From NCBI RefSeq assembly GCF_017876795.1, contig NZ_JAGIOR010000001.1, positions 1,700,501 through 1,764,500 on the forward strand: 64,000 nt of DNA. Reading direction: 5' to 3'. Of the stretch, positions 28,582 to 37,339 are shown in pieces. The first letter of the stretch is position 1; each line of letters opens with the position of its first letter. The notes below the pieces were generated by a model. That model ran no database searches. It saw only the letters and a list, made by a program, of their open reading frames with translations, and was not told the DNA's origin. Position numbers and translations under genes: made by a program. This stretch comes from Rhizobium leguminosarum (GTDB lineage: Bacteria > Pseudomonadota > Alphaproteobacteria > Rhizobiales > Rhizobiaceae).

Positions 28582-30198
28582 TCACCCGGGTGTCGCCCGC
28601 CTTGGTGCTTTCGAAGAATGTACCTGCGGAGTGTCGTGACGAACCACCACCTTTGCGAGCGCCCGCTTCTCGCGGCGGCGCTGTACCGAAGAGGCGATGT
28701 TCATTGCCTCCCGGTATTTCGCAACCGTGCGGCGGGCGAGATCCACGCCGCTCTTCTTCAGCATGTCGACGATATCGTCGTCGGAGAGCACCGCGTCAGG
28801 GCTCTCCTGCATGATCAGCGCGCGGATCTTGTGACGCACGGCCTCGGCCGAATGGCTGTCGCCACCGGCGACGGCGCTGATCGAGACGGTGAAGAAATAT
28901 TTGAGCTCGAAGAGACCGCGCGGCGTCAGCATGTATTTGTTCGAAGTAACGCGGCTGACGGTGGATTCGTGCATCTTGATCGCCTCGGCGACCGTCTTCA
29001 GGTTCAGCGGGCGCAAATGGTCGACACCGTTCAACAGGAAGGCATCCTGCTGGCGGACGATCTCGCTTGCCACCTTCATGATGGTTCTTGCCCGCTGGTC
29101 GAGGCTGCGCGTCAGACAGTTGGCGCTCTGCAGGCATTCGGAAAGGAAGGCGCGAGCGTCGCCATTCCTGGTCACCCGGGAAAAATAGGACTGGTTGACG
29201 CCCACGCGCGGCAGCGCATCCGGATTGAGCTCGACCAGCCAGCCGCCCTCCGAAGAGGGCCTGACGACCACATCAGGCATGATCGCTTCGGAAACACCGG
29301 CTTCGAAACCGCTGCCGGGCTTGGGATTGAGCCGGCGGATTTCGCCGAGCATGTCGAGAAGGTCTTCCTCGTCGACGCCGCACAGCCGCTTCAGCGTGGC
29401 AAAATCGCGCCGCGCCAACAGTTCGAGGTTTTCGACGAGCGCCTGCATGGCCGGGTCGTATCGGTCCTTCTGCCTGAGCTGGATCGCCAGGCATTCCGAG
29501 AGGCTGCGGGCGAAAACCCCCGGCGGATCGAGCGTCTGGAGGGCGGCAAGCACACGCTCGGCGGCCGTCAGGCTGGTGCCCAGCCGCTCGCCGGTCTCGA
29601 CGATATCGGCTTGCAGATAACCGGCATCGTCGAGCTGATCGACGAAGTTCTGTGCGATCAGCCGATCGGCAATGTCAGGCAGGACGAAGGGGATCTGCTG
29701 GGCGAGATGATCGCGCAGCGACACCTGGCCGGCGACGAAATCGTCGAGATCATAATCGGCGCCCTCGCCGCCACTGCCCGGCATCGATTTCCACTGGCCG
29801 ACGAGCTCCGGCGCATCGAGGCGCTGCGGCGCGCTATCATCGGGAAAGACATTGGTATAGTTGGCGTCGAGCTCGTCGTTCAGCCGGCTGGTGCTGGCGC
29901 TGCCGCCATTGTCGTACCAGTCGCTGGAGAGCGCTTCGGTGCGGTTGTCGTAGCCGTCGTCCGCGCCTGCATCCTCCGGAGAATGACCATAGGGCTCGTC
30001 CTCGGCTTCGCCGCGTTCTGCCCCTGCCTCGTCGTCATTCGACGGAAATTCGAGCAGCGGGTTCTTCTCCGCCTCCTGGGCGATGAATTGGTTGAGTTCG
30101 ACATGGGTCATCTGCAGCAGCTGGATGGATTGCATCAGTTGCGGTGTCATCACCAGGGACTGGCGCTGGAGCAGGGAAAATTTAGGTTCGATCGTCAT
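28582..30198 (-). CDS. rpoN: RNA polymerase sigma-54 factor, plasmid copy
   Basis: 538-aa sigma-54, which NifA needs to open nif and fix promoters. Region I is glutamine- and leucine-rich (FSLLQRQSLVMTPQLMQSIQ, LLQMTHVELNQFIAQEAEKN); region II is acidic (DDEAGAERGEAEDEPYGH). The C-terminal region has the HTH that contacts the -12 element (HESTVSRVTSNKYMLTPRG) and the RpoN box ARRTVAKYRE, which contacts -24. Rhizobia such as R. etli carry a second rpoN on the symbiotic plasmid, active in bacteroids; context suggests this is that copy. It lies 61 bp after a truncated fdxB. Confidence 0.95.
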   Translation of the reverse strand: MTIEPKFSLLQRQSLVMTPQLMQSIQLLQMTHVELNQFIAQEAEKNPLLEFPSNDDEAGAERGEAEDEPYGHSPEDAGADDGYDNRTEALSSDWYDNGGSASTSRLNDELDANYTNVFPDDSAPQRLDAPELVGQWKSMPGSGGEGADYDLDDFVAGQVSLRDHLAQQIPFVLPDIADRLIAQNFVDQLDDAGYLQADIVETGERLGTSLTAAERVLAALQTLDPPGVFARSLSECLAIQLRQKDRYDPAMQALVENLELLARRDFATLKRLCGVDEEDLLDMLGEIRRLNPKPGSGFEAGVSEAIMPDVVVRPSSEGGWLVELNPDALPRVGVNQSYFSRVTRNGDARAFLSECLQSANCLTRSLDQRARTIMKVASEIVRQQDAFLLNGVDHLRPLNLKTVAEAIKMHESTVSRVTSNKYMLTPRGLFELKYFFTVSISAVAGGDSHSAEAVRHKIRALIMQESPDAVLSDDDIVDMLKKSGVDLARRTVAKYREAMNIASSVQRRREKRALAKVVVRHDTPQVHSSKAPRRATPG

Positions 30199-30259
30199 GG
30201 CGGCTTTCCTCCTTCAAAAATACCCGTCCGATCAAAGATCGGACTACCGCAAGCCACGT

Positions 30260-30439
30260 TCATTGCGGGAGCGACCAAGCACCCACAATTTCACCTGACT
30301 CGGTGATGCCGCTAAGGTGCATGACGTGACGCGAGCAGACTTTGAAACAGCGCCCGCAGCCGATGCAGCTTGCGTCTATCTGGCTCAGATATTCCGGGAG
30401 CCATCCAGACCCGTCGCGGCTTACGAATGAATTCACCAT
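30260..30439 (-). pseudogene. fdxB: Truncated fdxB (nif-associated ferredoxin III)
   Basis: 59-codon frame starting MVNSFVSRDGSGWLPEYLSQ, then IDASCIGCGRCFKVCSRHVM, the first 4Fe-4S cluster motif (CxxCxxCxxxC) of FdxB. It goes on HLSGITESGEIVGAWSLPQ and stops. FdxB proteins are about 95-100 aa with a second cluster motif (CIGCGACxxVC type) after an acidic linker; that half is missing. It is probably a truncated gene, although a small one-cluster protein could be made. In other rhizobia fdxB follows nifENX; here it precedes rpoN. Confidence 0.8.
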
Positions 30440-30684
30440 CCTATTCTCCGATGCAGCGAGTTCTCTTCCGGTAACGCCGGAGCGTGTGTTGCTCTGGAAA
30501 GGAGCGATGCGGATGCTTTTCCTCTTGAACAGGTGTCATGGACCACCGCCATGGTATTCCCCTCAACCGTTGAGCCGCGTCTCGAGTGACGACCCGTGCC
30601 ATACACGCTGCCGTCTTTACTCGAGAATACTTTGCAAGCGGGTTGCCTGATTAGGCTGGAGGGTCGCAAGGTGGTGGTCTGGCT

Positions 30685-31941
30685 TCAACGCTTGAACTTT
30701 GCCGTCCCCCGCGCCCTCAGAGCCTCGGAGAGGCGCAAGAGAGCATGAACGTAGGCGGCGCTACGTAAAGTTATCTCCTTGTCCCGTGCATGTGCCCAAA
30801 CGGCGTCTGCTTCCCTTTCCATCGTGGTCTTCAGCCGCGCATGCACCTCTTCGAGATCCCAACGCTCGGCGCGCCGGTTTTGTACCCATTCGAAATAGGA
30901 AACAGTCACACCGCCTGCATTCGCCAGGATATCGGGAATGATTACCCGCTTCTTCCTATTGAGGATCTCATCCGCCTCCGGTGTGATGGGGCCGTTGGCG
31001 AGTTCGAGAATGATCTTGGCCTTTATGCTGCCGGCATTACCCTCGTGAACCATATTCTCCAGGGCTGCCAAGACCAACAGGTCACAATCGATCGACACGA
31101 GTTCGTCGGCAGGGATTTCGGAGACGCCATCTGAACCTGCGATGCTGGTGACGTGCCCATAGTCCTTCTTGGCTTGGAGCACTTTGGTGATGTCCAGACC
31201 AGCGGGGTCGTGGATTGCGCCCTTGGAGTCCGAGACTGCCACAACCTTATAGCCGTCGGCGGCGAGCAACTTCGCCATGTGTTGGCCAGCGTTGCCGAAC
31301 CCCTGGATCGCGACCTTTGCTCCGCAACTCAGTCCCAGAGCGGCGGCTTTGTGCTGGAGGAGATAATAGCCTCCGCGTGCCGTGGCATCGTCGCGCCCGA
31401 GCGAGCCGCCAAGGGCGACAGGTTTACCGGTAATTGCCGCCGGCACCACTTTCCCCACAATGGCGTTGTATTCGTCCGACATCCAAGCCATAGTCATCTC
31501 GCTGGTACCGACGTCAGGGGCTGGTATGTCCCGATCCGGACCAATGCCCCTGACAAATATCTGCATGTAGCCGCGCGCGAGGCGTTCCAGTTCCCGGTTG
31601 GAGAGACTCCGTGGATCTACCTTCACGCCCCCTTTGGCACCGCCAAATGGCAAGTCCATCGCCGCACACTTGGCAGTCATCATTACGGCAAGCGCCTGAA
31701 CTTCATCGCCGTTTACTTGATTGTGAAAGCGAATACCGCCCTTCGTTGGTCCTCGTGTATTGTCGTATCGGCAGCGCCAGGCCCAAAAGGACCTAATCGA
31801 GCCCTCGTCCATGCGGATCGTCAGGCGTACTTCAGTCGTCTCCAGGGGGATTTGCAACCTTTCGAGAATGCTCCCATCAACCTTGATGAGCTGCGATGCT
31901 TGGATAATTCGTTCAAGGGCAATTTTGAAGAGTGCAGCCAT
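30685..31941 (-). CDS. Glutamate dehydrogenase (Glu/Leu/Phe/Val family)
   Basis: 418-aa cytoplasmic enzyme interconverting glutamate with 2-oxoglutarate and ammonia. The substrate domain shows RGPTKGGIRFH, then the catalytic lysine region MDLPFGGAKGGVKVDP and DIPAPDVGTSEMTMAWM. The Rossmann domain has VAIQGFGNAGQHMAKLL. The C-terminal NAGGVTVSYFEWVQN is diagnostic of bacterial GDH. ATG 31941 follows GAGGAAGT. The upstream region (32030-32136) holds a sigma-54 promoter and NifA site duplicated from fixA, so expression in nitrogen-fixing bacteroids is expected. Cofactor preference (NAD or NADP) is not decided. Confidence 0.94.
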   Translation of the reverse strand: MAALFKIALERIIQASQLIKVDGSILERLQIPLETTEVRLTIRMDEGSIRSFWAWRCRYDNTRGPTKGGIRFHNQVNGDEVQALAVMMTAKCAAMDLPFGGAKGGVKVDPRSLSNRELERLARGYMQIFVRGIGPDRDIPAPDVGTSEMTMAWMSDEYNAIVGKVVPAAITGKPVALGGSLGRDDATARGGYYLLQHKAAALGLSCGAKVAIQGFGNAGQHMAKLLAADGYKVVAVSDSKGAIHDPAGLDITKVLQAKKDYGHVTSIAGSDGVSEIPADELVSIDCDLLVLAALENMVHEGNAGSIKAKIILELANGPITPEADEILNRKKRVIIPDILANAGGVTVSYFEWVQNRRAERWDLEEVHARLKTTMEREADAVWAHARDKEITLRSAAYVHALLRLSEALRARGTAKFKR

Positions 31942-32029
31942 TTTACTTCCTCATGGTTACCTACGAGGGGACTTACACGTCAGCGGCCGCATTTCGGCCG
32001 GCTCCAACGTGTCGTCTTGTCGATCTTCC

Positions 32030-32136
32030 TAGCACCTGCCGTGCCAGGTCGATCGCGCGGTGATTTACTTGCAAATTTCGGACGAGTACGACGCGGATGT
32101 GGTGCGCAGTGCGACAGCTTTGTCAGGTTAGCGACA
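32030..32136 (-). promoter_or_regulatory. NifA/sigma-54 promoter of glutamate dehydrogenase
   Basis: On the minus strand TGGCACGGCAGGTGCTA (32046-32030) has GG and GC exactly 10 nt apart, the -24/-12 sigma-54 pattern. A NifA upstream activator site TGT-N10-ACA lies at 32121-32136 (plus strand TGTCAGGTTAGCGACA). The block 32020-32137 is a diverged copy of the fixA promoter block at 41095-41208, with the same 76-bp distance between activator site and -24 element. The transcript would start about 80 bp before the GDH start. Confidence 0.85.
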
Positions 32137-32252
32137 TCATTGATGTCTTTCGCAACGCCGTTGCCACGATCAATCCACGGCATGAGCTGGCTTTCCAATT
32201 TGCGCCGAACTGTCAGATGGAAGTCGGCAATGATATCGCGAGCGGGCAAACG

Positions 32253-33611
32253 TCAGCAGCAGCCGCAATCGTCCTCTTCGAGAATGTGTATCCTCACCAT
32301 TTCCTCATTCCTCTTGAGCGGGTTGATCACAGGTTCAGCGTCGGCGAAGACCGCCACCACATCTTCCCGCGAGATGACGAGGCTGCCGCCCAGCGCAATG
32401 TTTTGCTGGACGAGACGGCGCACCATCTCCTTGACATAAGCCGCGGAGCCACCGTTTGAGCGGGAGACGACCTCGGCCAAAGCCTCGCCTTGAAAGTTCA
32501 GCACATGGCCATAGGCCTTGATCAGCCGCTCGCGGCAGTCGTCATCGGGGAGTGGGATCTCAAGAGAGACATCTACGCGGCCGGATCGTAAGGCAAGCGC
32601 CTCCTCGAGGGCGTCCACCCGGTTCGTGGTCATGATGGTGAAAATATCCCCGTCGGTGCCAAGACCGTCGACTTCGTTCAACAGACGGTTCAGGCGGGTT
32701 TCCGCCTTTAGCCCAGAAATATTCTCGCGCGAACGGCCAACCAGATCGACATCCTCAAGCACCAGGACGCATGGCTGCAGAATGCGAGCCAGCGCGAAGT
32801 ATTCCCCAATGTTCAGCATCTGCTCAGCCGTGACGAGAATTGTGGTGTGATCGGGCAGGTTGGCAGCAATATGATGGATGATATGGGTCTTGCCGGTGCC
32901 TGGATGCCCATGGAGCAGAATGCCCTTGCGTCCCGATTGGCCAAGGCGCTTCAGTTCCTCCCGATATCTTACAAAATCGAAAATGTGCCTCTCGAGCTGG
33001 TCCATGGTCGCCTTGGAGAGCACGAGGTTGTCCCGACTAACAGCAGGAAGCTTGTGCACCCGCATTGTTTCCGCCGTTCCCCTACACGGGCCAGAGAACT
33101 CTAAAGAGACAGCCTTACCGCGATAATATCTGGATCTCGTGCCCTTCGCCTGGACTGCGTGCATAAAGCGCTTGGCGAAGGCCTGACCCTGCTCGCAAGG
33201 AAGATGGCCTATTTCGATCTGGACCTGTGGCCCATAGTCGGTGAGAAACTTCGACAGCATGATTGCTACATGAATGCCGTCGTCGACCCTGATCAGCCAA
33301 AGACCGTTGTTGAGCGATGCATATGGCTTATCTTCACCGATGTCGATGTCCTGACGCTGCACGGGCGCCAGCCACACAGCGTCATCCTTGGAAATCGTCA
33401 AGTCTGACAGCTTCATCCGGTTGATCTCGTACTTTTGATAGAAGCCAAAGAGCTCGGGGGACCAAGGTTCGAGCTGATCCTCAATAACGGATTGCAGATC
33501 TGGCAGAAGATGTGCGGTAAACTCCCGGCGCGAGCTCACAAGACTTGTCAAATCGTCGGTACCGAAGTGGCGACGGAGTTTCTGCCACACAAAACGTTCA
33601 GTTCCAGCCAT
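32253..33611 (-). CDS. AAA+ ATPase of unknown role in the nifB-fdxN cluster
   Basis: 452-aa classical AAA ATPase. Walker A GHPGTGKT is at residues 235-242, Walker B VLVLEDVD at 282-289, sensor 1 in IFTIMTTNRVDALEEAL and the second-region arginine in LRSGRVDVSLEIP, all typical of FtsH/Cdc48-like AAA cores. The first 200 residues match nothing I can name, and the protein ends in a Cys-rich tail (EEDDCGCC). It lies downstream of nifB, fdxN and nifT on the same strand, so co-expression with nitrogen fixation is likely. A 70-codon frame at 33598-33810 overlaps its start; I cannot support it as a gene. A chaperone or remodelling role for a nif protein is a guess. Confidence 0.88.
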   Translation of the reverse strand: MAGTERFVWQKLRRHFGTDDLTSLVSSRREFTAHLLPDLQSVIEDQLEPWSPELFGFYQKYEINRMKLSDLTISKDDAVWLAPVQRQDIDIGEDKPYASLNNGLWLIRVDDGIHVAIMLSKFLTDYGPQVQIEIGHLPCEQGQAFAKRFMHAVQAKGTRSRYYRGKAVSLEFSGPCRGTAETMRVHKLPAVSRDNLVLSKATMDQLERHIFDFVRYREELKRLGQSGRKGILLHGHPGTGKTHIIHHIAANLPDHTTILVTAEQMLNIGEYFALARILQPCVLVLEDVDLVGRSRENISGLKAETRLNRLLNEVDGLGTDGDIFTIMTTNRVDALEEALALRSGRVDVSLEIPLPDDDCRERLIKAYGHVLNFQGEALAEVVSRSNGGSAAYVKEMVRRLVQQNIALGGSLVISREDVVAVFADAEPVINPLKRNEEMVRIHILEEDDCGCC

Positions 33612-33822
33612 GACGGTGCTCCTTTGAAAGCTTGAGTGGAAAGTTGGCGCTAACGAACAGGCTCATTTTTCGCTCCAGATGGTCGTCAGCCGATGGCGAT
33701 CTTGGGGTCTCTTTGTCTTTCGAGATTCCATAGTTCGAGCACGCTTCATTCCAATTCGGGTCAAAAGGACATACGGACTCGCACCACAAGTCGACCCCGT
33801 GGGAAAGCACCGGTGGCTATCG

Positions 33823-34065
33823 TTACCGGAGGGTCGAGTTCGGCCCGCCTGCTTCAGCCCCGATGGATCGCTTCCTCGCCTCGATCGTTAGGGGCAAGCT
33901 GGTATTCAGCGGGAAGTTTGGGAGGGCTAGGAGCAATCCCTTCCCCAACAGTACAAGTCCGCCCCACATGTCTTCATTCTCAACAGCAACAACCGGCTCC
34001 TCGACATCCTTTCTGGAAATATAGATCGACAAGCCGAGCCCATTTCTCCTTATCGTCGCTTTCAT
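33823..34065 (-). CDS. nifT: NifT/FixU family protein
   Basis: 80-aa protein: MKATIRRNGLGLSIYISRKD, LEEPVV-like VEEPVVAVENEDMWGG, then a hydrophobic GKGLLLALPNFPLNTSLPLT and IEAR. This is the NifT/FixU pattern (usually about 70-75 aa). ATG 34065 follows GAGGAGGTACAGCC. The function of NifT is not settled; it is commonly found in nifB-associated operons, as here. The 190 bp between it and fdxN hold no gene I can support; nifZ, often next to it, is not visible. Confidence 0.85.
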   Translation of the reverse strand: MKATIRRNGLGLSIYISRKDVEEPVVAVENEDMWGGLVLLGKGLLLALPNFPLNTSLPLTIEARKRSIGAEAGGPNSTLR

Positions 34066-34255
34066 TGGCTGTACCTCCTCTCGTACTAATGAGATTTGAG
34101 ACCTCGGGCAGCATCGCGGAACTATGTTTTTCGCACCCTCCAATCGGCACAAAGCTGCTATGCGCGACCACCTCTTCCATCCAGCGACAGCTGCTGTCGA
34201 GGAGGAGCCCGTACCTTCCGCAGCCGAGCCCCTTTTCGTTGCATTTGGCGGCTGC

Positions 34256-34450
34256 TTAGGCCGGGACGCACGTTTTCGGCATAGGACAAACGGCCCTGCA
34301 TCTGGGCGCGTCGGACTCTCCACTACATTCCGTGCATACTTTAGGATCGACGACGAACCTGTCAGTTTTGAAACTGATTGCGCCTGAGGGACACTCAAAT
34401 TCACACGCGCCGCATTGGGTGCATTGCGATGCGATGATTTTAAAGGCCAT
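34256..34450 (-). CDS. fdxN: FdxN, 2[4Fe-4S] ferredoxin
   Basis: 64-aa bacterial-type ferredoxin with two cluster motifs: [12 protein letters not shown] and, after a spacer, [18 protein letters not shown], the second with the insertion typical of FdxN-type ferredoxins. It passes electrons in nitrogen fixation; in Sinorhizobium meliloti fdxN is essential for fixation, and such ferredoxins also support NifB. It follows nifB by 46 bp. Confidence 0.94.
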   Translation of the reverse strand: MAFKIIASQCTQCGACEFECPSGAISFKTDRFVVDPKVCTECSGESDAPRCRAVCPMPKTCVPA

Positions 34451-34496
34451 GATTCAGCTCCTATAGTTTAGTCAAGTGCGTTTAACGGCGCGCCTG

Positions 34497-35951
34497 CTAA
34501 AGCTTCAGCGCGATGCCCGGGGCATAGAGAGCACCGATGGCCTGCTCGATGTAGCCGTGGCCAAGAGCGGCGGTTGCCCGAATGCCCCGGTATGCAAGTC
34601 TATTTATTGGGCTATAGCCGATCTGAGAACAAAGCAGCAAATCAACGCCTGCGAGCGCATCGATAATGGCGTCGACTGTAGTGAACTCGCCCCCGCCGCT
34701 AAGGCAGTACCGGTCGATCTTCCGGTGACCTATCAACCGGATGCCTTTTTGACTGACAGAGTAAATATGTACTTCATGCGCATGACCGAAATGTTCGTTG
34801 ATAAGCCCCTCACCTTTAGTGGTTACAGCAATAAGGAGAGGTGCGTCAGACCGAGCTGAGACAACTGCTGTGATCGCGTCCCTGGTTTCCGATGTTTGGC
34901 CCTGTCGTTCGCGCTCGATCAACTCGCGATAGGCGCGGCGCTTGCCGCTGTCATAGGAAGCTTCCGCTGGGAGTTGGTCCAGGGTGAATTCACTTGCGCG
35001 CTCATCACTTAGCAGACCGACTGCATCGGCACGACACTGTCGACAGTGGCGCATGACCATCGTTCCGCCTTCGAGGCGGTCTCGAAGTGCGTTTAGTTCA
35101 GATGGCGTAGGGCAACGCTGACCGTTCAGACTATAAAAAGTACCTTGGGAGGTCTCTGAAATAAGAGGTACTACGTTGTGTATCAACGCTCCCCTGTCCT
35201 TGACCCACTTATTGACTTCGACGAGATGCTGGTCGTTGACGCCTGGTATCATCACCGAATTGACCTTGGTGAGGATCCCCCGTTCTGTCAGCATTTCGAG
35301 CCCCAGCATCTGCCTCTCATGAAGGATTCTTGCCGCGTCTATGCCGTTGTAGCGTCGGCCATGATGGAATATCCAGGGGTAGATCTTCGTTCCTATGCTC
35401 GGATCTACCATATTGATGGTGATCGTTACGTGCCCGACATTCATGTTGGCAAGCTCGTCCACATGTTCAGGCAGTGCGAGGCCATTGGTCGAGATGCAGA
35501 GCTTGATGTCAGGAATCTCCCTGCCGATCGCTGCGAGCGTTGCTTTTGTCTTCTTCCAATCGTAGCAGGCATCGCCTGGCCCGGCGATGCCAACCACCGA
35601 AAGCTGCGGCACTTCGCTGGCGACAGCCATGGCCAGGCGTAGCGCCTGGTCGGGAGTGAGCCTATCTGACGCCACTCCTGGCCTGTTTTCGTTTGCGCAG
35701 TCGTATTTTCGATTGCAGTAGTTGCACTGGATGTTGCAGGCTGGCGCTACCGCCAGATGCATGCGCGCGAAATACAGATGCGCTCCTCGCGAGAAGCAAG
35801 GGTGGTCTTTGATCCTGTCGATGATCGCTGGATCTATAGCATTCAACTCTGAACTGGACGAAGGGGCGCAACCGTCGAAGATTGTTGCCTTCCCCTCGCG
35901 GGCGTCAGGTGCTGTGCTTGTGGTCGCACGCCTATTCATCCCTCTGGACAT
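34497..35951 (-). CDS. nifB: NifB, radical SAM FeMo-cofactor core synthase
   Basis: Builds the 8Fe-9S-C core (NifB-co) from two 4Fe-4S clusters using S-adenosylmethionine. 484 aa. The radical SAM cysteines are in PACNIQCNYCNRKYDCANE (CX3CX2C), preceded by HPCFSRGAHLYFARMHLAV. The SAM-binding glycines are in VVGIAGPGDACYDW. The C-terminal NifX-like domain begins at about residue 380 (IAVTTKGEGLINEHFGHAHE). ATG 35951 has GGAG eight bases upstream; a second ATG four codons in is less well spaced. A sigma-54 promoter lies at 35990-36006, after nifA. Confidence 0.96.
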   Translation of the reverse strand: MSRGMNRRATTSTAPDAREGKATIFDGCAPSSSSELNAIDPAIIDRIKDHPCFSRGAHLYFARMHLAVAPACNIQCNYCNRKYDCANENRPGVASDRLTPDQALRLAMAVASEVPQLSVVGIAGPGDACYDWKKTKATLAAIGREIPDIKLCISTNGLALPEHVDELANMNVGHVTITINMVDPSIGTKIYPWIFHHGRRYNGIDAARILHERQMLGLEMLTERGILTKVNSVMIPGVNDQHLVEVNKWVKDRGALIHNVVPLISETSQGTFYSLNGQRCPTPSELNALRDRLEGGTMVMRHCRQCRADAVGLLSDERASEFTLDQLPAEASYDSGKRRAYRELIERERQGQTSETRDAITAVVSARSDAPLLIAVTTKGEGLINEHFGHAHEVHIYSVSQKGIRLIGHRKIDRYCLSGGGEFTTVDAIIDALAGVDLLLCSQIGYSPINRLAYRGIRATAALGHGYIEQAIGALYAPGIALKL

Positions 35952-35989
35952 CGATGTACTCCAATAGCGCTTGAAAGCTCAATTCCGCG

Positions 35990-36094
35990 AGCAACAGCAA
36001 TGCCAGTCTGAGAAACGACACTTTTCCAGCTGGATATGCTTCTGGTTGTACGCTCTAAACCTCGTTGCGACTGGGTTTCGTCGGAGACACGACA
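35990..36094 (-). promoter_or_regulatory. nifB sigma-54 promoter with imperfect NifA site
   Basis: Minus strand CTGGCATTGCTGTTGCT (36006-35990) has GG-N10-GC, a good -24/-12 element about 40 bp before nifB. An upstream TGT-N10-ACG at 36094-36079 is one base off the NifA site TGT-N10-ACA and about 75 bp from the -24 box, similar to the spacing at fixA. The core promoter is convincing, the activator site less so. Confidence 0.75.
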
Positions 36095-36165
36095 TGGCGA
36101 CTTGTTGACCTTGTCGGAGGCGGAAAAATTAGAGTCGCAACTTCTCTTGGCCGCGACCCCCTTTG

Positions 36166-37281
36166 CTAGAAAATCTCTCGCTTAAGGCCGTGACGCCGCA
36201 TCGCATAACCGACCTGTCGCGGCGTACGGCCGAGGTACCGCGCAGCTCTTGCCTGAACCCCCCCCGCCTTCCTCATGGCCTGTTCCAGCTGCTGTAGGTC
36301 GATCAGACCGGAATCTCCCCTTGCGGCTACCGCGGAGTAGGCAGCATCGGTCGACCCTCCCAATAACGCCCTTTCATCTCGAACGACCGCGTCCTTGCTA
36401 TCCCGGGCGGCGACTGCCTTTTTGAGAAGCATGGAATAGCATCGACCCTGTTGACAGGCGAGATCTGCAGGAACGATCACGCTTGAACCTGCAAGAGTTG
36501 CATTTCTCTCTACGCAGTTTTGCAGCTCACGAATATTGCCTGGGAACTCGCATTTGGAAAGGATATCCAGCGCCGAGGATGCGAAGCTTAACGAACGGCC
36601 GTTTTTCCTATTGAAACGCTGCAGAAATTCTTTGGCTAAACGCGGAATGTCGCCGTCGCGCTCCCTGAGTGGTGGTAATGTGATAGAGACAACGTTGATC
36701 CGATAATACAGGTCGACTCTGAATTCTCCCGCCGCCACGGCCGTTTCAAGATCCTTGTTAGTAGCGCAAATCAGCCTAACGTTTACTTTCAATGTCCTGG
36801 TCCCGCCAACACGCTCAAATTCACCTTCCTGTAAGACCCGTAGCAACTTGGCCTGAAATTCGCCCGAGATTTCTCCTATTTCATCCAGCATCAAAGTTCC
36901 GCCGTCCGCCAGTTCAAAACGGCCGGTTTTCTGCGACGACGCGCCAGTGAAGGCGCCTTTCTCATGCCCGAAGAGTTCCGATTCCAGAACGCCTGCCGAC
37001 AGCGCAGCGCAATTCAACTTCACGAAGGGTTTCTCGCGGCGCGACGAACGCTCGTGTATCAGCCTCGCAAAAACTTCTTTGCCTGTGCCGCTCTCACCTC
37101 TCAATAACACGGATGAGTTGCAACTCGCCACCACCTCGGCGATCTTAATAACTTCCTTCAGCGCGGCACTCTCGCCAACAATCTCAGCACCCGACGACGA
37201 TGCGGATCTGGATAGCGTCTCATCATTAGATCGCCTCACGGGACTACTCCATCTCAGCGCGCGATTGGGAACGCCCAGCAC
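36166..37281 (-). CDS. nifA: NifA, sigma-54 activator lacking the N-terminal GAF domain
   Basis: Activator of nif and fix promoters. 371 aa from GTG 37281; stops upstream prevent a longer protein with a GAF domain, and only 172 bp separate it from fixX. The AAA+ domain starts near residue 32: Walker [12 protein letters not shown] (62-69), the sigma-54 contact loop GAFTGA (109-114), Walker [12 protein letters not shown] (129-135). The oxygen-sensing cysteines of rhizobial NifA are present: [13 protein letters not shown] (CX11C) and CQQGRC (CX4C). The C-terminal Fis-type helix-turn-helix is [20 protein letters not shown]. Lack of the N-terminal domain has been reported for R. leguminosarum bv. 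trifolii NifA. The start codon has no strong ribosome site. Confidence 0.94.
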   Translation of the reverse strand: MLGVPNRALRWSSPVRRSNDETLSRSASSSGAEIVGESAALKEVIKIAEVVASCNSSVLLRGESGTGKEVFARLIHERSSRREKPFVKLNCAALSAGVLESELFGHEKGAFTGASSQKTGRFELADGGTLMLDEIGEISGEFQAKLLRVLQEGEFERVGGTRTLKVNVRLICATNKDLETAVAAGEFRVDLYYRINVVSITLPPLRERDGDIPRLAKEFLQRFNRKNGRSLSFASSALDILSKCEFPGNIRELQNCVERNATLAGSSVIVPADLACQQGRCYSMLLKKAVAARDSKDAVVRDERALLGGSTDAAYSAVAARGDSGLIDLQQLEQAMRKAGGVQARAARYLGRTPRQVGYAMRRHGLKREIF

Positions 37282-37339
37282 CCAGGATGTTACCTGGAAC
37301 GTCCTCTGCCCGACGTATTGGACTTCTAAGGAAATGCCA

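Noticed and set aside
28618..30306. 562-codon open frame antisense to rpoN
   Set aside because: It is the mirror of a clear sigma-54 gene; high GC content keeps the opposite frame open. No family motif.
30560..30600. TGGCACGG on the minus strand upstream of fdxB, considered as a sigma-54 element
   Set aside because: No GC dinucleotide 10 nt after the GG, and no NifA site at a suitable distance.
31153..32439. 428-codon open frame antisense to glutamate dehydrogenase and its promoter
   Set aside because: Shadow frame crossing a promoter region and a gene end; no motif.
33598..33810. 70-codon frame between nifT and the AAA+ gene (CESVCPFDPNWNEACSNYG)
   Set aside because: Cys-containing and in a plausible place, but it starts with GTG, lacks a ribosome site and overlaps the AAA+ start; not enough support for a gene.
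33980..34180. 66-codon frame between fdxN and nifT, considered as nifZ or nifQ
   Set aside because: It overlaps nifT in another frame and shows no similarity to either family that I can recognise.
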